Source of the DNA: Gigaspora rosea
Taxonomy: Eukaryota > Glomeromycota > Glomeromycetes > Diversisporales > Gigasporaceae
NCBI GenBank assembly: GCA_003550325.1
Contig: QKWP01000677.1
Span: 9,007-73,006 of the forward strand
Reading direction: 5' to 3'
DNA: 64,000 nt
This document shows positions 45,230-57,560 of this stretch, in pieces. The position numbers and the translations under genes are program-made. The notes under the pieces were generated by a model. The model had not been told where the DNA came from. It saw only the letters and a program-made list of their open reading frames with translations, and did not search any database. Within the stretch, counting starts at the first letter, position 1. The number at the start of each line of letters is the position of its first letter.

Positions 45230-46990
45230 CAAAAGCTTTACTTACATTTATCTTTTTCAGTACCAATACAATAGTGACAACAATAACCGAGATTAGTCTT
45301 CCAGGGACATCACCCGCTTCTACAGATTTTTGATACCATTCAAAATCTTTGCATTCATTTTTCCTCCTCTCAATTCCAAATTGATAGCAGCATCCTATAT
45401 TGCACATAATTAGTATAATTAACAGGTTCATCGGTTATTGATGTTGATTTACGATGACAAAATATAGAAATTGAAATAAATAAATACCTTTAATAGCCTT
45501 TTAAATTAATTTCATGCTAATAATTTTGCTAATGTACATTTCATCTGGATGCTTTGGTATCGGTGATAGTTTAATAACATTATCAATATCCAAGAATTGC
45601 TTTTTAATTTCATTATTAAACTAGCTATCTTTTCAAGCCAATCTTTTATTGTCCAGTAAATATTCCAAGCACTAGACCGTTTTTGTGGATCAGAATTCAT
45701 GCATTTCTCAGCCAATTCAATATAGCATCAGATGCAAACTTTGGTCACGATCCTTTGTAAATTTCCAATACAAGTTTTAAATTAAATTCACGTCCATCAA
45801 AAGGTCTTTAACCAGTGACATTTCTGCCATAATAACGCCAAACCCATAAATATCTGCTGCCTGTGTAAACGTCTTATCGCCTGATAAAACTTCAGGAGCA
45901 ACATAGGGCATAGCTCCATAAATTTCACCAGTTGAAACTTTCTCATTTACTTTCTAGAAAATCCCAGATCTGCGATATAGGATTGTGGATTTTCATTAGT
46001 GCATTAATAAATGTATGCATCCATCTCTTTGAAGATAATGGGCATCCCTGGGTAGGACCTTCGACTTTAATTCAGAAGGAAGAAGTTCGAAAAGGATTTC
46101 ACCTCTTACCATTTAGGCTTACCCATGGAGAAAAGCTTAAGAGCTACTGCACACAGTTATCCTGTTTTTTTCATCTTATGGAGAAGTTTGTCTTTTTCTA
46201 TAAAGGTCATATTATTCATTGAATCGAATTAGGGTTGTAACATGGTACGAATCTTGCAAAATGTTACTACTATAAAATCTGCATGGATATATCCTGCATT
46301 ATCATGAATACTATATAACTTATAAGCAGTATTTTTAAGTATTTGTAATTTAGTCTGCCATGTAAGACTAATAAAAATTTTTCTTTAGGCCTTTTTTTAG
46401 ATTCAATAAATCCATTTTTTCGAGTCTTCCTCAAGTTTGTCGTTTGGTAGTGAACTAGAAGCAATTAAGGTAATTAATTCTGCTCTTAATTTTTTTCGTA
46501 GAGTTATTTTGGTAATTTCAGGGTTAGTTTTCATAAATGATTAAATAAAATAGTGTTGTTTGCTTGGGACGACCAAGTATTTATGAAGACTTCCATTATC
46601 AGCATACTGAAAGACCATCAAGTAATCTTTTGTTTCTGTGTTTTGGGTTATTCCATATCTTGCGAGACTACCATAATTTAATTTACATGTCATAAGACAT
46701 TAAACTTAAAGTTTAAACAATGAATTAGCTTAATAAACTATTAGATAAATCACTAAAGCAATAAATTAACTTTCTTCTTTTAAAAAATCATTGTTTTACT
46801 CAAAACTGGCCAACGTCTTGAGTGCAACGGTACTGGATGGCTCATATGCTCTTTTGTAAATATAACTAACTTTTCGTATGCCATCCAACTAGGTTGCTGA
46901 ATATACGAAACCAAATCCTCCTTCACCAATTTTTTTAACCGGATAATTTATTAAATGGAATTCACTCAATTGCATCTTCATATTTCTAGG
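45220..46990 (-). pseudogene. TKL-type protein kinase with Sel1 repeat tail, decayed
   Basis: Read on the minus strand: KKIGEGGFGFVYSAT (glycine-rich loop, about 46930-46890), SSTVALKTLASFE (ATP-binding lysine), NYGSLARYGITQNTETKDYL and MVFQYADNGSLHKYL (hinge), an insert region, IHDNAGYIHADFHSSNIL (catalytic loop with HAD in place of HRD, about 46330-46270), SYIADLGFSRKV (DLG), GAMPYVAPEVLSGDKTF, ADIYGFGVIMAEM, then LAEKCMNSDPQKR and the C-lobe end. A Sel1-like unit CYQFGIERRKNECKDFEWYQ KSVEAG follows at 45420-45330. Several frameshifts and stops, and an extra stretch of about 230 bp at 46030-46250 between catalytic loop and DLG, show it is not functional. Kinase plus Sel1 is a common, expanded arrangement in Rhizophagus; this is a dead member. 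Confidence 0.82.
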
Positions 46991-48270
46991 TTCTAAATTG
47001 GAATGCTTTCATGCAATCATCAATATCTTTATTTCCAATTGTTCATTGTGTTCTTGCATGCTTATAAAGGAGAATCTACAACAATAATAATTGTTTTAAA
47101 AAAAATTAATATAAATAGCAAATCTACTTTATTTTTTCTGTATTTAACAAACGTACGTACGTACGTACCTGATATTGATGTACGTAGAGTAATTTTTGCT
47201 TAAATGAAATTTATTCGAAGATCATGAGGTGTAATTAATCGATCTGTACCACAACTCCTAAGAATATTTAGATCCGAATGCTGTTAGTTGGTGAAGTACT
47301 ACATCTCCAGTTGCAGTTTGAAAGAGTAAAAAAAAAGTTTATACATATACAGTATAACAATTAATGCCCAATTAACTCATTCGTTATATACTGTATTACC
47401 GTATTACTTGCTGAATTTGCTCTCTAAGTAAAGTCTTTAGTACAAATGATCTATACTGATCTTTTTTCGCTATAGACGTACGAAGAGGTAAAAAATACTT
47501 TAAAGATGTTTTAAAAAAAATTTATTGTGTGAAACCACGAGTTGCTAATTGATGATATGGTTTTACATAGTAAGGGTTACTTTAAAAATTTTTATTTATA
47601 TTGTATAACTCAGGGATCTTCAAGCCAATCAAATCGAATGTCTGCCATGCTCTTCTAATACAAGTCCTAATTTTTACAAGTAAATCATTTAAAGTCAAAT
47701 AATGAAAGTTGTCATCCTTTATATAAACTACAAAGTTGTATAAGAAACTATATTTTTAAAACCAATATTTAAAGAATTCGCCAAGATATTGTAAAGTATT
47801 TTTTTTGGTTAAAAAATTTCTTTAAAATTTAATATTTTCAGCTTATAAGCAACATAAACTTTTTGTCTTATAATATAAGTTTAAATAATTCAAAAATAAA
47901 ATCCTTGTTCTTAAATATTATAATACCAAATTTTATTTAAATATCTTAAATGATTAAAAAATTAGATCAGAGGTATATTTATAGTAATTATACAGACAAT
48001 TTTGCCTGCGAACCTCTACAAAGTAAGGAATAGAGTGCGGTGTATCACACATGTGAAAAAATCAAAAATTCTTTTTTTATTTATTATTCTTTTTTATTTA
48101 TTATTATTTTTTATTTATTATTATTATATATATTATATATATATTTTGACAGTCTTGCTGGTGTTATTTTTAGTATTTATAATACTGTAGTTGTTATTAA
48201 TTTTCTACTGATACAATCTGACTACCCCAGCTTTTTGCTTTTAGCAATACCTAGTAGCAACCGAAATTGA
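46991..48270. other. AT-rich sequence, no gene seen
   Basis: It contains an (ACGT)n microsatellite at 47150-47167 and T-rich, hydrophobic spurious frames at 48000-48270. 47220-47320 is somewhat GC-richer and could be a degraded upstream exon of the kinase pseudogene, but no family is recognised. Confidence 0.45.
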
Positions 48271-48577
48271 CAGGGCCTAGGATCGATTTTCTGAACACAT
48301 GATCTTCTGACATCAATTGTCTTTGAGAAAAAAAATTGATTTATGTTAGGGTTTGGGTTCATGTTGGTGGCTAGAAGGAGCATTATATAGCAAAATTGTG
48401 ATGAAACTTTTTTGTTAGGCCAGAAAGACAATTTGCTAGTATAAATCTTGCGATAAATACGATTTTTGAAAAACAAACGTTTGTTTTGAATTTCTTTATG
48501 TTACACCTAATCCTGATTTTTAATTGGCTAATTGACGTCGGAAGATCACGTTTTCAGAAAATCAATCCTATGTCCTG
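48271..48577. mobile_element. MITE, 307 bp
   Basis: CAGGGCCTAGGATCGATTTT and, inversely, CAGGACATAGGATTGATTTT, continuing CTGAA..CRTGATCTTC.GAC in both. The interior includes TTAGGGTTTGGGTTC and a GTTACACCTAATCCTGA end of the GATCAGGTGTAAC family. Confidence 0.85.
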
Positions 48578-48589
48578 GTGTTGTTAGAA

Positions 48590-48905
48590 GCGACCTGTCT
48601 CACAAAATGCTGCAGTGGCCAGAAATCTTTGTAGCCAATTTTCGGCTACTTGTGCCATGAGTCCATATAGTATCTCATAATATCTAGAATTAGGCCTCAC
48701 ATTAAGTCTCGTGACTTCGGTTATTCCAAATTGGGGTTCTGGCACAGCTCTTGTTGCCGTAGCCTTGATTTCAGATCACTGCCGATTTTAGGAACTAATT
48801 TGACCTAACCTAGCTGACTTTCTTTACTTTCACCGCCACTTGGATTTAAAATGGCAACCTTGCAATTTGCAACTTTGGAGCATAACCGCTATGCTATCAG
48901 ACCCA
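48590..48905 (-). mobile_element. tRNA-derived SINE, copy 2
   Basis: Read on the minus strand, the head has A box TAGCATAGCGG (48896-48886), then GCAAGGTTGCC and a decayed B box (TTTTAAATCC), aligning with the head of copy 1 at 42535. The body down to about 48590 is GC-richer than its surroundings (CAAGGCTACGGCAACAAGAG, CCGAAGTCACGAGACTTAAT). No complete tRNA fold is present. Confidence 0.6.
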
Positions 48906-48931
48906 AGGTCTATAATATATATATTACATTA

Positions 48932-49187
48932 TATAGGGGTGTGTTAGTAGAAAAAGGTCAAATTTTTTCTAAGTAAAAGTTTTCTTGACTTTAAGCTTAA
49001 ATATCTTAACAACTATCTTAATAAATTTAATAAAGTTTTTTTTTATTTTAATTTTATATAATTTCAAGATTAAAATAAAAATTTTTTAGCAAATTTGATT
49101 AAATAGTTGTCAAGATATTTTAATTTAAAAATTTAAAAAAATTTACTAAAAATGATTTGTCCCTTTTCTACTGACTCACCTCTATAT
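48932..49187. mobile_element. MITE, about 255 bp, foldback
   Basis: TATAGGGGTGTGTTAGTAGA and, inversely, TATAGAGGTGAGTCAGTAGA; inverted similarity continues through AAATATCTTRACAACTAT in the middle. TA-rich flanks prevent a definite target duplication. Confidence 0.8.
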
Positions 49188-50992
49188 ATTATATTTTAAT
49201 TGTTATACATTCTTTACAGTATTGTTTTATATTATTACATATTATTTTAACTACTTTCACACTTTTTCGCATTTAATTCTATTACTATATACAAAAAACT
49301 AAACCTATACACATATTTTCGCTTACTCCATAGTTAGCTATTATCTTTGCTTCTTTGTTTCTATTGTTTTTGCTTTGGCTATTTTTTTTGGTTTGGCTAT
49401 ATCTTCATTTTGCTCTCTTTTTTTAAACACTTCCTAAAAATAGTAAAGAAGTGAAAAATAAAAAAAAAACATTTCACAAAAGTGTTGGTGTTCTTGCAAA
49501 TTGCCAGAAAATTTTGTAAAGTGTCAGAAAAGTTGCAAAGTTTCGAAAAAAAGTTAGGAATAAATAAAATAAAATAAAAAGTAAAAAAATAAGTAAAAAA
49601 AACAAATAAAAAAATAAAAATGTAAGCAAACTAATAAAAAAAATAAACGATGCCCCAAATCTTCATTTCTCTGAAATAAGAGTTCGCATTTTTGCAAATT
49701 CAAAATTGCGAAAGCTGAATTAATGTTCTTGCAAAAAAGTCACAAAGTGCAGAAATGTCTGGCAAAGTGCTAGAAAGTAAAGATTCTGCTCTAACAAAGT
49801 GTCGAAATAAAATAAATTAATAAAAAATAAAACAAAAAAAAACAAAAACAAAAAATATGAAATGAAAAAATAAATAAAGTGAAACTTTGCAAGAACTTGC
49901 AAAAACTCAAAAACTTGTGAAATCTTGTGAAAACTTGTGACTATTTCTCTAAAAAAGCATTCTTGAAAATTTAGAAATTGCTAGAAAAATTAGTTGTGTT
50001 CTTGCAAAGTTTCAGATATCTGAGTAGGCATGCGCAAAATGCTAAAAAGTTGTTGGTTTTCTTGCAAAGAGCTGGTATTTTTGTAAAATACAAAAAAAAT
50101 TAAAATAAATAAATAAATAAATAAATGAAAAACAAAGCAAAAGCAAAAAAAAGCAAAAACAAACCAAAAATAAAAATAAAAAAAAAAAAATATGAATAGA
50201 ATATCTAATTTATAAACAAAAGATCTAATCTGATCTTTTAATACAGATTTGCAGATTAATTTTAATATATTCGAAGTATTTTAAAAATATAGTCCAATGT
50301 GTCCTAGGTATGATCCAGATTATATATCTACTGATCTAGTCAGTCTGTTCAAAAAAATATTTTGAATTCACTTTTGAAAACATTTTCAAAATATTTTAAA
50401 ACCTAAAATATTTCGAAATATATTGCAAAATGTTTCGAAATATATTGCATATGTAAAATCTTTCAAAAGATTTTGCAGGTTCACAAGATCTTTTGAAAGA
50501 TTGCGCTACTATAAATTTGCTGATGCAATAGACAGGTTATTTTTAAAAAAATTTAATAATTAAGACTTTGACCAAACAAACATAATACATATAAATTTAT
50601 ATGCTTATCATATAAAGTGCCAATTTTTTATTACTATTAACCTTGTATAACATTGGAGTTGTCCCCTTGTAAATTTTACTAACCCTAGGTAACACTAGAA
50701 AAATGTAAAATGTTAAGTCTGGAGCATAATAAATAGTTATTTAGATAATTTTTTACAGAATTACCTGCCATATCAGGCTAACTTGTATTAATCTGTTTAA
50801 ATGTTTTGAAATACTAATTAGCTTAATATTATATAAGCAGAACCTGATATACACAAATTTTGGTCTATTACTCCTCTAATAAGTTCTCTGCTATTTAAGA
50901 AATTGGAAATTAATTTTTTTTTTTGTAAAGTAAAATCAAAACAACCAACATAAGCTTTTTTTTGTTAATTAGAGTTAGGGTAATATTAGGAT
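49188..50992. repeat. Low-complexity region with recurring CTTGCAAAG / CCAGAAA words
   Basis: Between 49480 and 50060 words such as TTCTTGCAAA, AAAGTGYCAGAAA and AACTTGTGAAA recur irregularly about fifteen times, separated by (AAATAAAT)n and (AAAAC)n tracts. Hairpins with ATCTTTCAAAAGATTTTGC lie at 50450-50510. No gene; the words could be worn subterminal repeats of an element. Confidence 0.5.
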
Positions 50993-52013
50993 TAGAAATT
51001 GGCTTGGTTAGTCACAGTTAATCATTGGTTAGTTATAATCGGTTAACCGCTTATAATCAGTTAATCATAATCATTCATATAGTTAATAACCAGTTATAGC
51101 CAATAAATTATTTACCCAATTATCCAATCAAATATCTAAGTAAGTGACAAATAGGGATAGTACACTGTACAGACTACCAAAAGAGAAACAAAATATAGTA
51201 ATTTGCATTACATGATTTGTAATTTGACCAAAATTATTAATGATTTGTTTATTTGGGGATGTCTAAAGCAGAGGCAAATTTGTAATCAACTGCCAATCAG
51301 AATATAGAATTTTGATAATCACTAGAGACGCAAAAAAAGAATTGTGTTAAACAAATATGTTGAGAAGGCAATTTTGCTTATATATATCTACCTAAGATCT
51401 AATCTAACCCTAATATAGGATGACTCTAACTCTAAAGTTAAATGAAAACTTATTAAATATGATTTGCTTCCACTTTAGACATTCTTTTTATTTGTAATAT
51501 TCTGTTACCCAAAAAAACCCATTGCATACAATTCTGCCAAAATGCAAATCATTTGACTGGAATTAAAATTGGTTTGTTATAATTTTGTCCAAATGATCTG
51601 CAAATTTGGCTGGAATTATAAACAAGATATTTCTTATTCAGGTTTAAACACTGCCTAAAAAATTTTTAGATCATATGATATACATTAATTTATACTCATT
51701 ATTGTTATATTTATTATTATTGTTCACTTATATCATAAAAAAGGTTTATTTAAATATGAAACATATCATTAATTATGCAAAGTCACATGATCTAAAAATT
51801 TTTTGAGAGAAAGGTTGATTTTTCTATTTATCAGATGATACAGATATACCAATATGAATTTTACACAATAATTATTCATTTATTAGCCAGAATATTAAGA
51901 ATTTTGGCATTGGTTATAATCTTGACCAGTTGGTCAAACTGCTCTGACTGACTAATATTGTCACAGTCATTGACTGGTCATGACCGGTCATAATTGGACT
52001 GTGCCCATTCCTA
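50993..52013. mobile_element. Non-autonomous hAT element, 1021 bp
   Basis: The flank ATTAGGAT (50985-50992) recurs as ATGAGGAT (52014-52021), an 8-bp duplication with one change. Ends TAGAAATTGGC and, inversely, TAGGAATGGGC. Subterminal repeats differ in wording but share a palindromic centre: TCGGTTAACCG and AATCAGTTAATC at the left, GACCGGTCATGACCAGTCA at the right. The interior (51140-51900) is AT-rich with no transposase; a short inverted pair with CAAATGATCTGCAAATTTGG is at 51540-51620. Confidence 0.75.
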
Positions 52014-52720
52014 ATGAGGATAGTGTATAGGTGAGAAAAGGAGGTTTATAATAAAATTCTGCAAGGAATTTTTTTGCTAGAGAACAAAGAGTAGTTTCTT
52101 AAATAAAATCATGAGTTGCAAAGATTTATTAACATTTCATGTTACACCTGATACCAGTGTTGTCGTGTCTACTATGTCCAAGACTTTTTTTATCCATGTC
52201 CACATCCAAATGTCCACAGTGTTCACAACTGTCCAAAGAGTCAATTTTAACAATTAAAATTGTCCTTAAATATTTTTCAGGAATTTATGGCTTTGATTTC
52301 CGAGTGATTCACATTTTCGCTGTATACAAATACTTGCTAAGTTGGCTAATTAATTACAGAAGTCAAAAGTTCATCACGCGTTCGATGATTACAATTAAAG
52401 TTTGTTAATGTTTAATAAATTCGATTAAATACACAATTTAAAATATACCAAATTAAAGAATAATGTTATTATAAAAGAAAAGAAAGAAAGCCCAATACAA
52501 CAAATTAAAAAATAAAACAAAAAACAAATATATAACAATTGAATAGGAAAAAATTTAATAGGGATCAGCCCTTTACTATTTCAGATTGTCCGTTATTTGG
52601 CTTGTATATTTAGCCTCATTATTCAAAGATGATAAGGTATTTTGGAAGTGTAGCCTGGTTTTTAAAAATTTAAAGTTTGTTAGAACGAAGAATTGAAATT
52701 ATAAAAAGACTATCATTCAT

Positions 52721-53651
52721 TTATTGAATACACACCGCTTCACTACCAAGAGTAAAAATTTGGCCAGGCATATTAGTAATGAGATCGATGACGAACATGG
52801 CCTTTTCTCCGGCACCACCAAATCCATTGCAATAACCAAGTGAAATTGATGAATTATTGGAAAACCACAATTCTTATATAAAAATAGAGATTAATTAACA
52901 ATGAGTTAAAATATATATGAAGAATTTATTTTAATTACTTACTCCTATCACGAGAAAGACTTATCCTATTGCCATCTTGTGCAATCCCACATACACCACA
53001 ACCCAATTTACAAAATTCAGCTTTTGGATTGGAAATGAAACGTTTAGGGTTACATATAGATTTTGTTCCATGAAATGCCTTACGATGACACGTATAAAAA
53101 TGTCTAGTTTTATAACTATTATGAGCCTTTACAAGATTAGTTGGCATATTTAATTTGAATATTCCATGAATGATATTACTGGGAAGTCCCTTACGGAAGA
53201 ATTTTTGGACCTTTATATATTCTGAATCATTTGTTTTTAATAACGTCATTTCAGTCTTTTTGATCACTGAGTTTGAGGGTACTTTAGTTATTTTAGGCGA
53301 AGGAGTGATAGTCGGTTTAACGGTCTCAATAGGTTGGACAACAGCCTGCGTAACAGTCTCGGGAGGTGGTAGAGGAGTTTGATTAACAGTAACAGAAGTT
53401 GGTAGAGGAGTTTGATTAACAGTTGTAGGAGGTGGTAGAGGAGTTTGATTAACAGTTACAGGAGGTATATTGGTATTTTGAACATGAGGTGGATTTTCAA
53501 TGCATCCAGTACAATAAACATCCTTTCTACTTGCACAAGGATTGTAGCATCCTGAAGTTTGACATGTAGGTATCGGTTTCTTTTTAATAATCTTTTTCAT
53601 ACCATGATAGATTTTTAAAGCTAAAGATTCTTTATTGTATTGTTTATTCAT
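52721..53651 (-). CDS. Zinc-binding, ADP-ribosyltransferase-like protein, paralogue 1
   Basis: Two exons, 53651-52943 and 52872-52721, give 286 residues; the intron has GTAAGT and ATAAG, and the join keeps the frame. The ATG at 53651 follows a long A tract and is shared with the paralogue; longer frames start only at TTG. N-terminus basic, then CQTSGCYNPCASRKDVYCTGC (C-x4-C-x3-C-x7-C-x2-C, probable zinc binding), a Pro/Thr linker with TVNQTPLP three times, then the C-terminal domain: RKAFHGTKSIC, FCKLGCGVCGIAQDG, LWFSNNSSISLGYC, GAGEKAMFVIDLI and GSEAVCIQ at the end. FHGT, .WFS..SSIS.GYC and the final E fit the H-Y-E frame of PARP-type ADP-ribosyltransferases, with Trp where Tyr is usual and an inserted Cys cluster. 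Activity and target are unknown. No signal peptide, so probably intracellular. Confidence 0.75.
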
Positions 53652-53899
53652 TGTTTTTTTTTTTTTTACTTGCAAAAGATTAATCTTCAAAATATCTATT
53701 AATTCTACCAACAATTTAAAATTTAAAAGTGAATTTAATTTCTCTCTGGCTTTTGAAATTACGGTGTATTTAAAAATAGTTTGTTACGGAATTGAATTTC
53801 CGATTGTTTTGAATTTAATTTCTCTCTGGCTTTTGAAATTATAGTGAATTTAAAAATGGGTTTTTACGGAATTAAATTTCCGATTTTTTTGAATTTTTT

Positions 53900-54525
53900 A
53901 AAGATCTTTTTTTTTCAGCATGCACGTTAGAAAACAAGTAACGATATAATAAGAGTTTGTACGCACATACGTACATAGATCATTACTACTTTTATGTTGG
54001 CATGTGAAATGATTACTCCTACTAATATAGGATATTAAACAATAGTGAATTTCACGAACAAGGATTTTCTGTTTATTTTTGAAATTAAATTGTTTCTGTT
54101 ATAATGTTCCATAAGTGATAATAAACATACGGAAATTCTTTCCGATTTAATTATATTTAAAGTTCACTAAAAATAACCAATTTATCTTTACTTTTTTGAT
54201 AGGTTGTTTGTTTTTTATTTTACTCTTTTTTTTGTCTTTTTAGGTTTTTTTAGTCATTCTTTTTCCATTCCTCCATTTTGTACTTCCCTTTTTCATTATC
54301 TATTATGAATATTAAAAAAACATTTTGACCATTACGGACGTTTTAGATCTTCTCCGGTCCTTACAGTTTTATACGGTTTCCTATCTTATTACCAAACATG
54401 GCAATGTAGATCGTCCCTTTTATGGTATAGAACGTAGATAACGAACATTCGATTACACAAATCAAAATTAGCGAGGTCATATGACCATGGTCCTCTGACT
54501 TCACTAATTGAACTTGCGTAGTAAT
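53900..54525. other. Upstream flank of paralogue 1, partly outside the duplication
   Basis: The first 270 bp match the flank of paralogue 2 (GTACGCACATACGTACATAG, TCATTACTACTTTTATGTTGG). The remainder to the MITE has T-rich simple sequence and no gene. Confidence 0.5.
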
Positions 54526-54744
54526 TAGGGGATCTGCAAATGCCGAGCATTGGCACCAGGCCGGGCACTAGTGCCTTATACACAAAAGTGACAGGCAAAG
54601 TGCCATGAATAATCAAACAATAAATTTCCAATTTCTGTGCCTGTGCACATGCCGAAATGCCAAGTTTTTTGTGCCCGTGCCAATACCCATGCCTGAGTAT
54701 CTATGTCAATGGGGCACAGAACGAGCCTGGGTTGCAGACCCCTA
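54526..54744. mobile_element. hAT-like MITE, 219 bp
   Basis: Ends TAGGGGATCTGCAA and, inversely, TAGGGGTCTGCAAC. The flank GTAGTAAT (54518-54525) recurs as GTTGTAAT (54745-54752), an 8-bp duplication with one change. The interior is rich in GTGCC/GGCAC words, recalling the 20594-21245 region. It lies in copy 1 of the segmental duplication and is absent from copy 2, so it arrived after the duplication or was lost from copy 2. Confidence 0.82.
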
Positions 54745-55155
54745 GTTGTAATATGACTAATATGACCTGTAATGTGCCAACAATAGAGTTATATGTTAAT
54801 AAGCTAATCAAATTTTAAATTTTAATGGTAAACCAAATTCTTTTTTCTGGTCTTATACATTTCGGCACAAATGTGAGTCATCTATAAAATTTTTTGTTGT
54901 AAACAAATAATTCAAAAAGCCACAAAATGTAATCGAAAAGTATGATTGTAAGCCAATTAAAATTAAATGGAACGATCCAGAATCGATTTCGATTTTTGGT
55001 AATCGCAACAGTTAAAAATGTGCATATAAATTCTTTAGGTTTTCTATCAAAGAAATCTATTTTATACAATTATTGTTTTTTTTAAGGATCAAATCAAAGC
55101 GCATCTTTATTTACCATTATTTTTTGTTCGGATTTAGTCTTTTGATTTATTCCAC

Positions 55156-57560
55156 ACATACATAAAAAGAATCAAAATTACGATCACAGCTGTTTCATAA
55201 ATTCTAGAACGTTTTAGCCGAATTCGATAAGTTATTGACTTCAGTATGATTGATGCATAATTAGTATAACAAAAAAAAATTTTTGGAGTTACTATTACAG
55301 AACACTTTCTATGGTAATATTGATCTAATTGCAATGACGAAAGTTTTTTTAAAAAAAAAATAGATTCGACCCCATTTTACATATCATATTTCTGTGTTTA
55401 TTCCGTATCATTATATACTTTACACAATTAGTCATGTTTATGAATTACTTGGAATGATAAGAATCCTCGTTTACATTTATAAAATTAATAACAGTTATTC
55501 TATTTGGGTTTAGCCAAATAATCGCAGTGGAAGAAGATCGAATAAATAAACCATATCGTCAAATTCCTTCTGTCCTTATAATTACTAAAGGCGCCAAACA
55601 TCATCTAGTTGTCATTAGCGCCATCTTTCCCATTATGCATCCAAAATTGGTGGCTTATCATTATTCTTATCATTGTTTTTTTTTTATGCTTTATGTGGCA
55701 GGCTTGGGTCATCTTTAATGAGGTACTCAAGCTTGGTAAAAATGTATTTTTTGATCCAAATTGCCAGCTGCCAATATATCATTTTTGGTACTAAACTTTT
55801 CATATTTGTATTATTCAATTGTGAACTAGGCATGTTTATATCTTCTTTTTCGTAATGACTACTGTTCAAGATCTTGAAATCAAAAAGGTGATATGTTTAT
55901 TGGTCGTAAAACACTTCCCCTTCTTATAGTTGATAATATTTGCAGATGGTTTGCAATTTTAATGCTAATTATATCGTTACTCGTTATACGCTATATTTCA
56001 AATGATTTCTACGAGTTATAGTTGAATAAAAATTTGAAAACAATATCAATAATGGTTCTGTGAAACATGAATTTGATATTTTCAGTTTTCCTCCTGTATT
56101 AGATTATTATGTACAGCAACCGAAGCAAGATAATATACCTTTCAAAAATGTATACTCCAATATATTGTACGTTATTCTTATACAACAATATGCAAGCTGT
56201 AGGAATTATTATAAAGTTTGAAATGGATAGCATAGAGATAATTTTTGTGTGGTATATCTCACTAGCATGAAGGGAAACCCCTGAAAATGCAGTAGCCCAG
56301 TATATTTTTTTTAATACATTATTAACACAATTTATCTTAAAAAACCTTGATCCAATTTATTTAATTTAGCACAATTCATGAAGATTATTTTTTATAAGCT
56401 AAGGTAGACTTCTGTGTGATTTTATTCTTATTGCGAATTGATCATATATTATATACTGTATTGTTATAATTTTTTGAGTATGTATTTTAAACTGTATAAA
56501 TAATGTAATCTGCATAATTGAATGCTTACAAACTAACTGTAGTTAACTAAACGTGCTCGCTCTTTAGAAATTTACTGCCAAATGGGAGCAGTGTAAATCT
56601 ATTTTTTTAAAACAAATACAATTGCAATTTTTTATATAACCAAATAACAATTCCAACTCCACACTATTTTTCATACGTGCTTATTGCCAACATAGATAAA
56701 TATCCCTGTGATTGGGTCAAATTTTAGATTATAATTTTATTAAGAAAATTTGAAATCTGATTCTTATAGTCTAATTTTTTCGAATTTATGGTGAACGTAC
56801 CCCAAAAATTGGTTTAATTCTGGTCAATTTTGCTGATCATTTGGCCTTTGGAAGTGAGCATCTTCAAAAGCCAAATGATCTGCAAAATTGGCCACAAACA
56901 GGTTCAAAACTTCCTGATGTTATACAGTTATATAAGTATATAAAATGTCTGATAACTTTTTTATACATCGATATTTCGCTTATTTTTTAATGCAATAAAA
57001 TAACTGTGATCCAAAAAACGTCGTTTTATAGTGCCATGGTTAATTGCCTTATTTAGTAATTGATTTAATAAAACCTTATTACGTATTTATTGGTGTGGCT
57101 TTTCTATGGTCAAGCTATACCTCGCTCTTACTTGTTTTATTCAAGGTTCAACCTGTATTTTGTGGTAAACGTTTATTTGCGCTGATTTAAAATATTATTA
57201 ATTGTATAAAATTGGAACTGCTGTAACAACAAATGTTCAATATGTTGATTATTGAACATATACTTATATACATTGATAAAGTGGGAACTACTCCGAAGGC
57301 GAGAAACATCGATCACACTAATATCAATATTAATACGTATTACTTAAAACACTACAAATACTACACTGGACCTTAATTAATGGCAGGCTATGAAAGTTGC
57401 ATTGTAGACTTGGTACGAGTAACTAAGCTCAATAAGGCTCTAGATTAGCCACGACCGAAGATATTAAAGCGATTAATTTTATACCCCGATAATTATATTC
57501 TATCGAGTTCTTTATTATGTATACACATTGACTATGTTCGTTAAATTAATTATCATAGGA
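55156..57560. other. AT-rich sequence, no gene seen
   Basis: 2.4 kb with only short overlapping frames on both strands. A hairpin at 56816-56911 (TTCTGGTCAATTTTGC, GATCATTTGGCTTT and inverse) belongs to a small family seen also at 51540 and loosely at 63970. Confidence 0.5.

Larger units (their letters stand above)
52250..55155. repeat. Segmental duplication, copy 1 (direct copy at 59115-61345)
   Basis: Similarity to the second copy starts near 52250 (TTTATGGCTTTGATTTCCGA vs TTTTTGGCTTTGATTTTCGA), covers the whole two-exon gene and about 500 bp upstream, is lost over 54170-54890 where copy 1 carries extra sequence including a hAT-like MITE, and resumes at 54890-55155 (CCACAAAATGTAATCG, TTAAATGGAACGATCCAGAA). 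Most substitutions are scattered, so the duplication is not recent. Confidence 0.85.

Noticed and set aside
53652-53714. Longer N-terminus for ART-like paralogue 1 (and 60535-60558 for paralogue 2)
   Set aside because: The upstream starts are TTG; the ATG shared by both paralogues after the A tract is the sensible start.
54389-54631. 80-codon minus-strand frame
   Set aside because: It crosses the border of the hAT-like MITE at 54526.
55527-55869. Several overlapping frames of about 60 codons on both strands
   Set aside because: They overlap each other in different frames, have no shared motifs with known families and are expected by chance.
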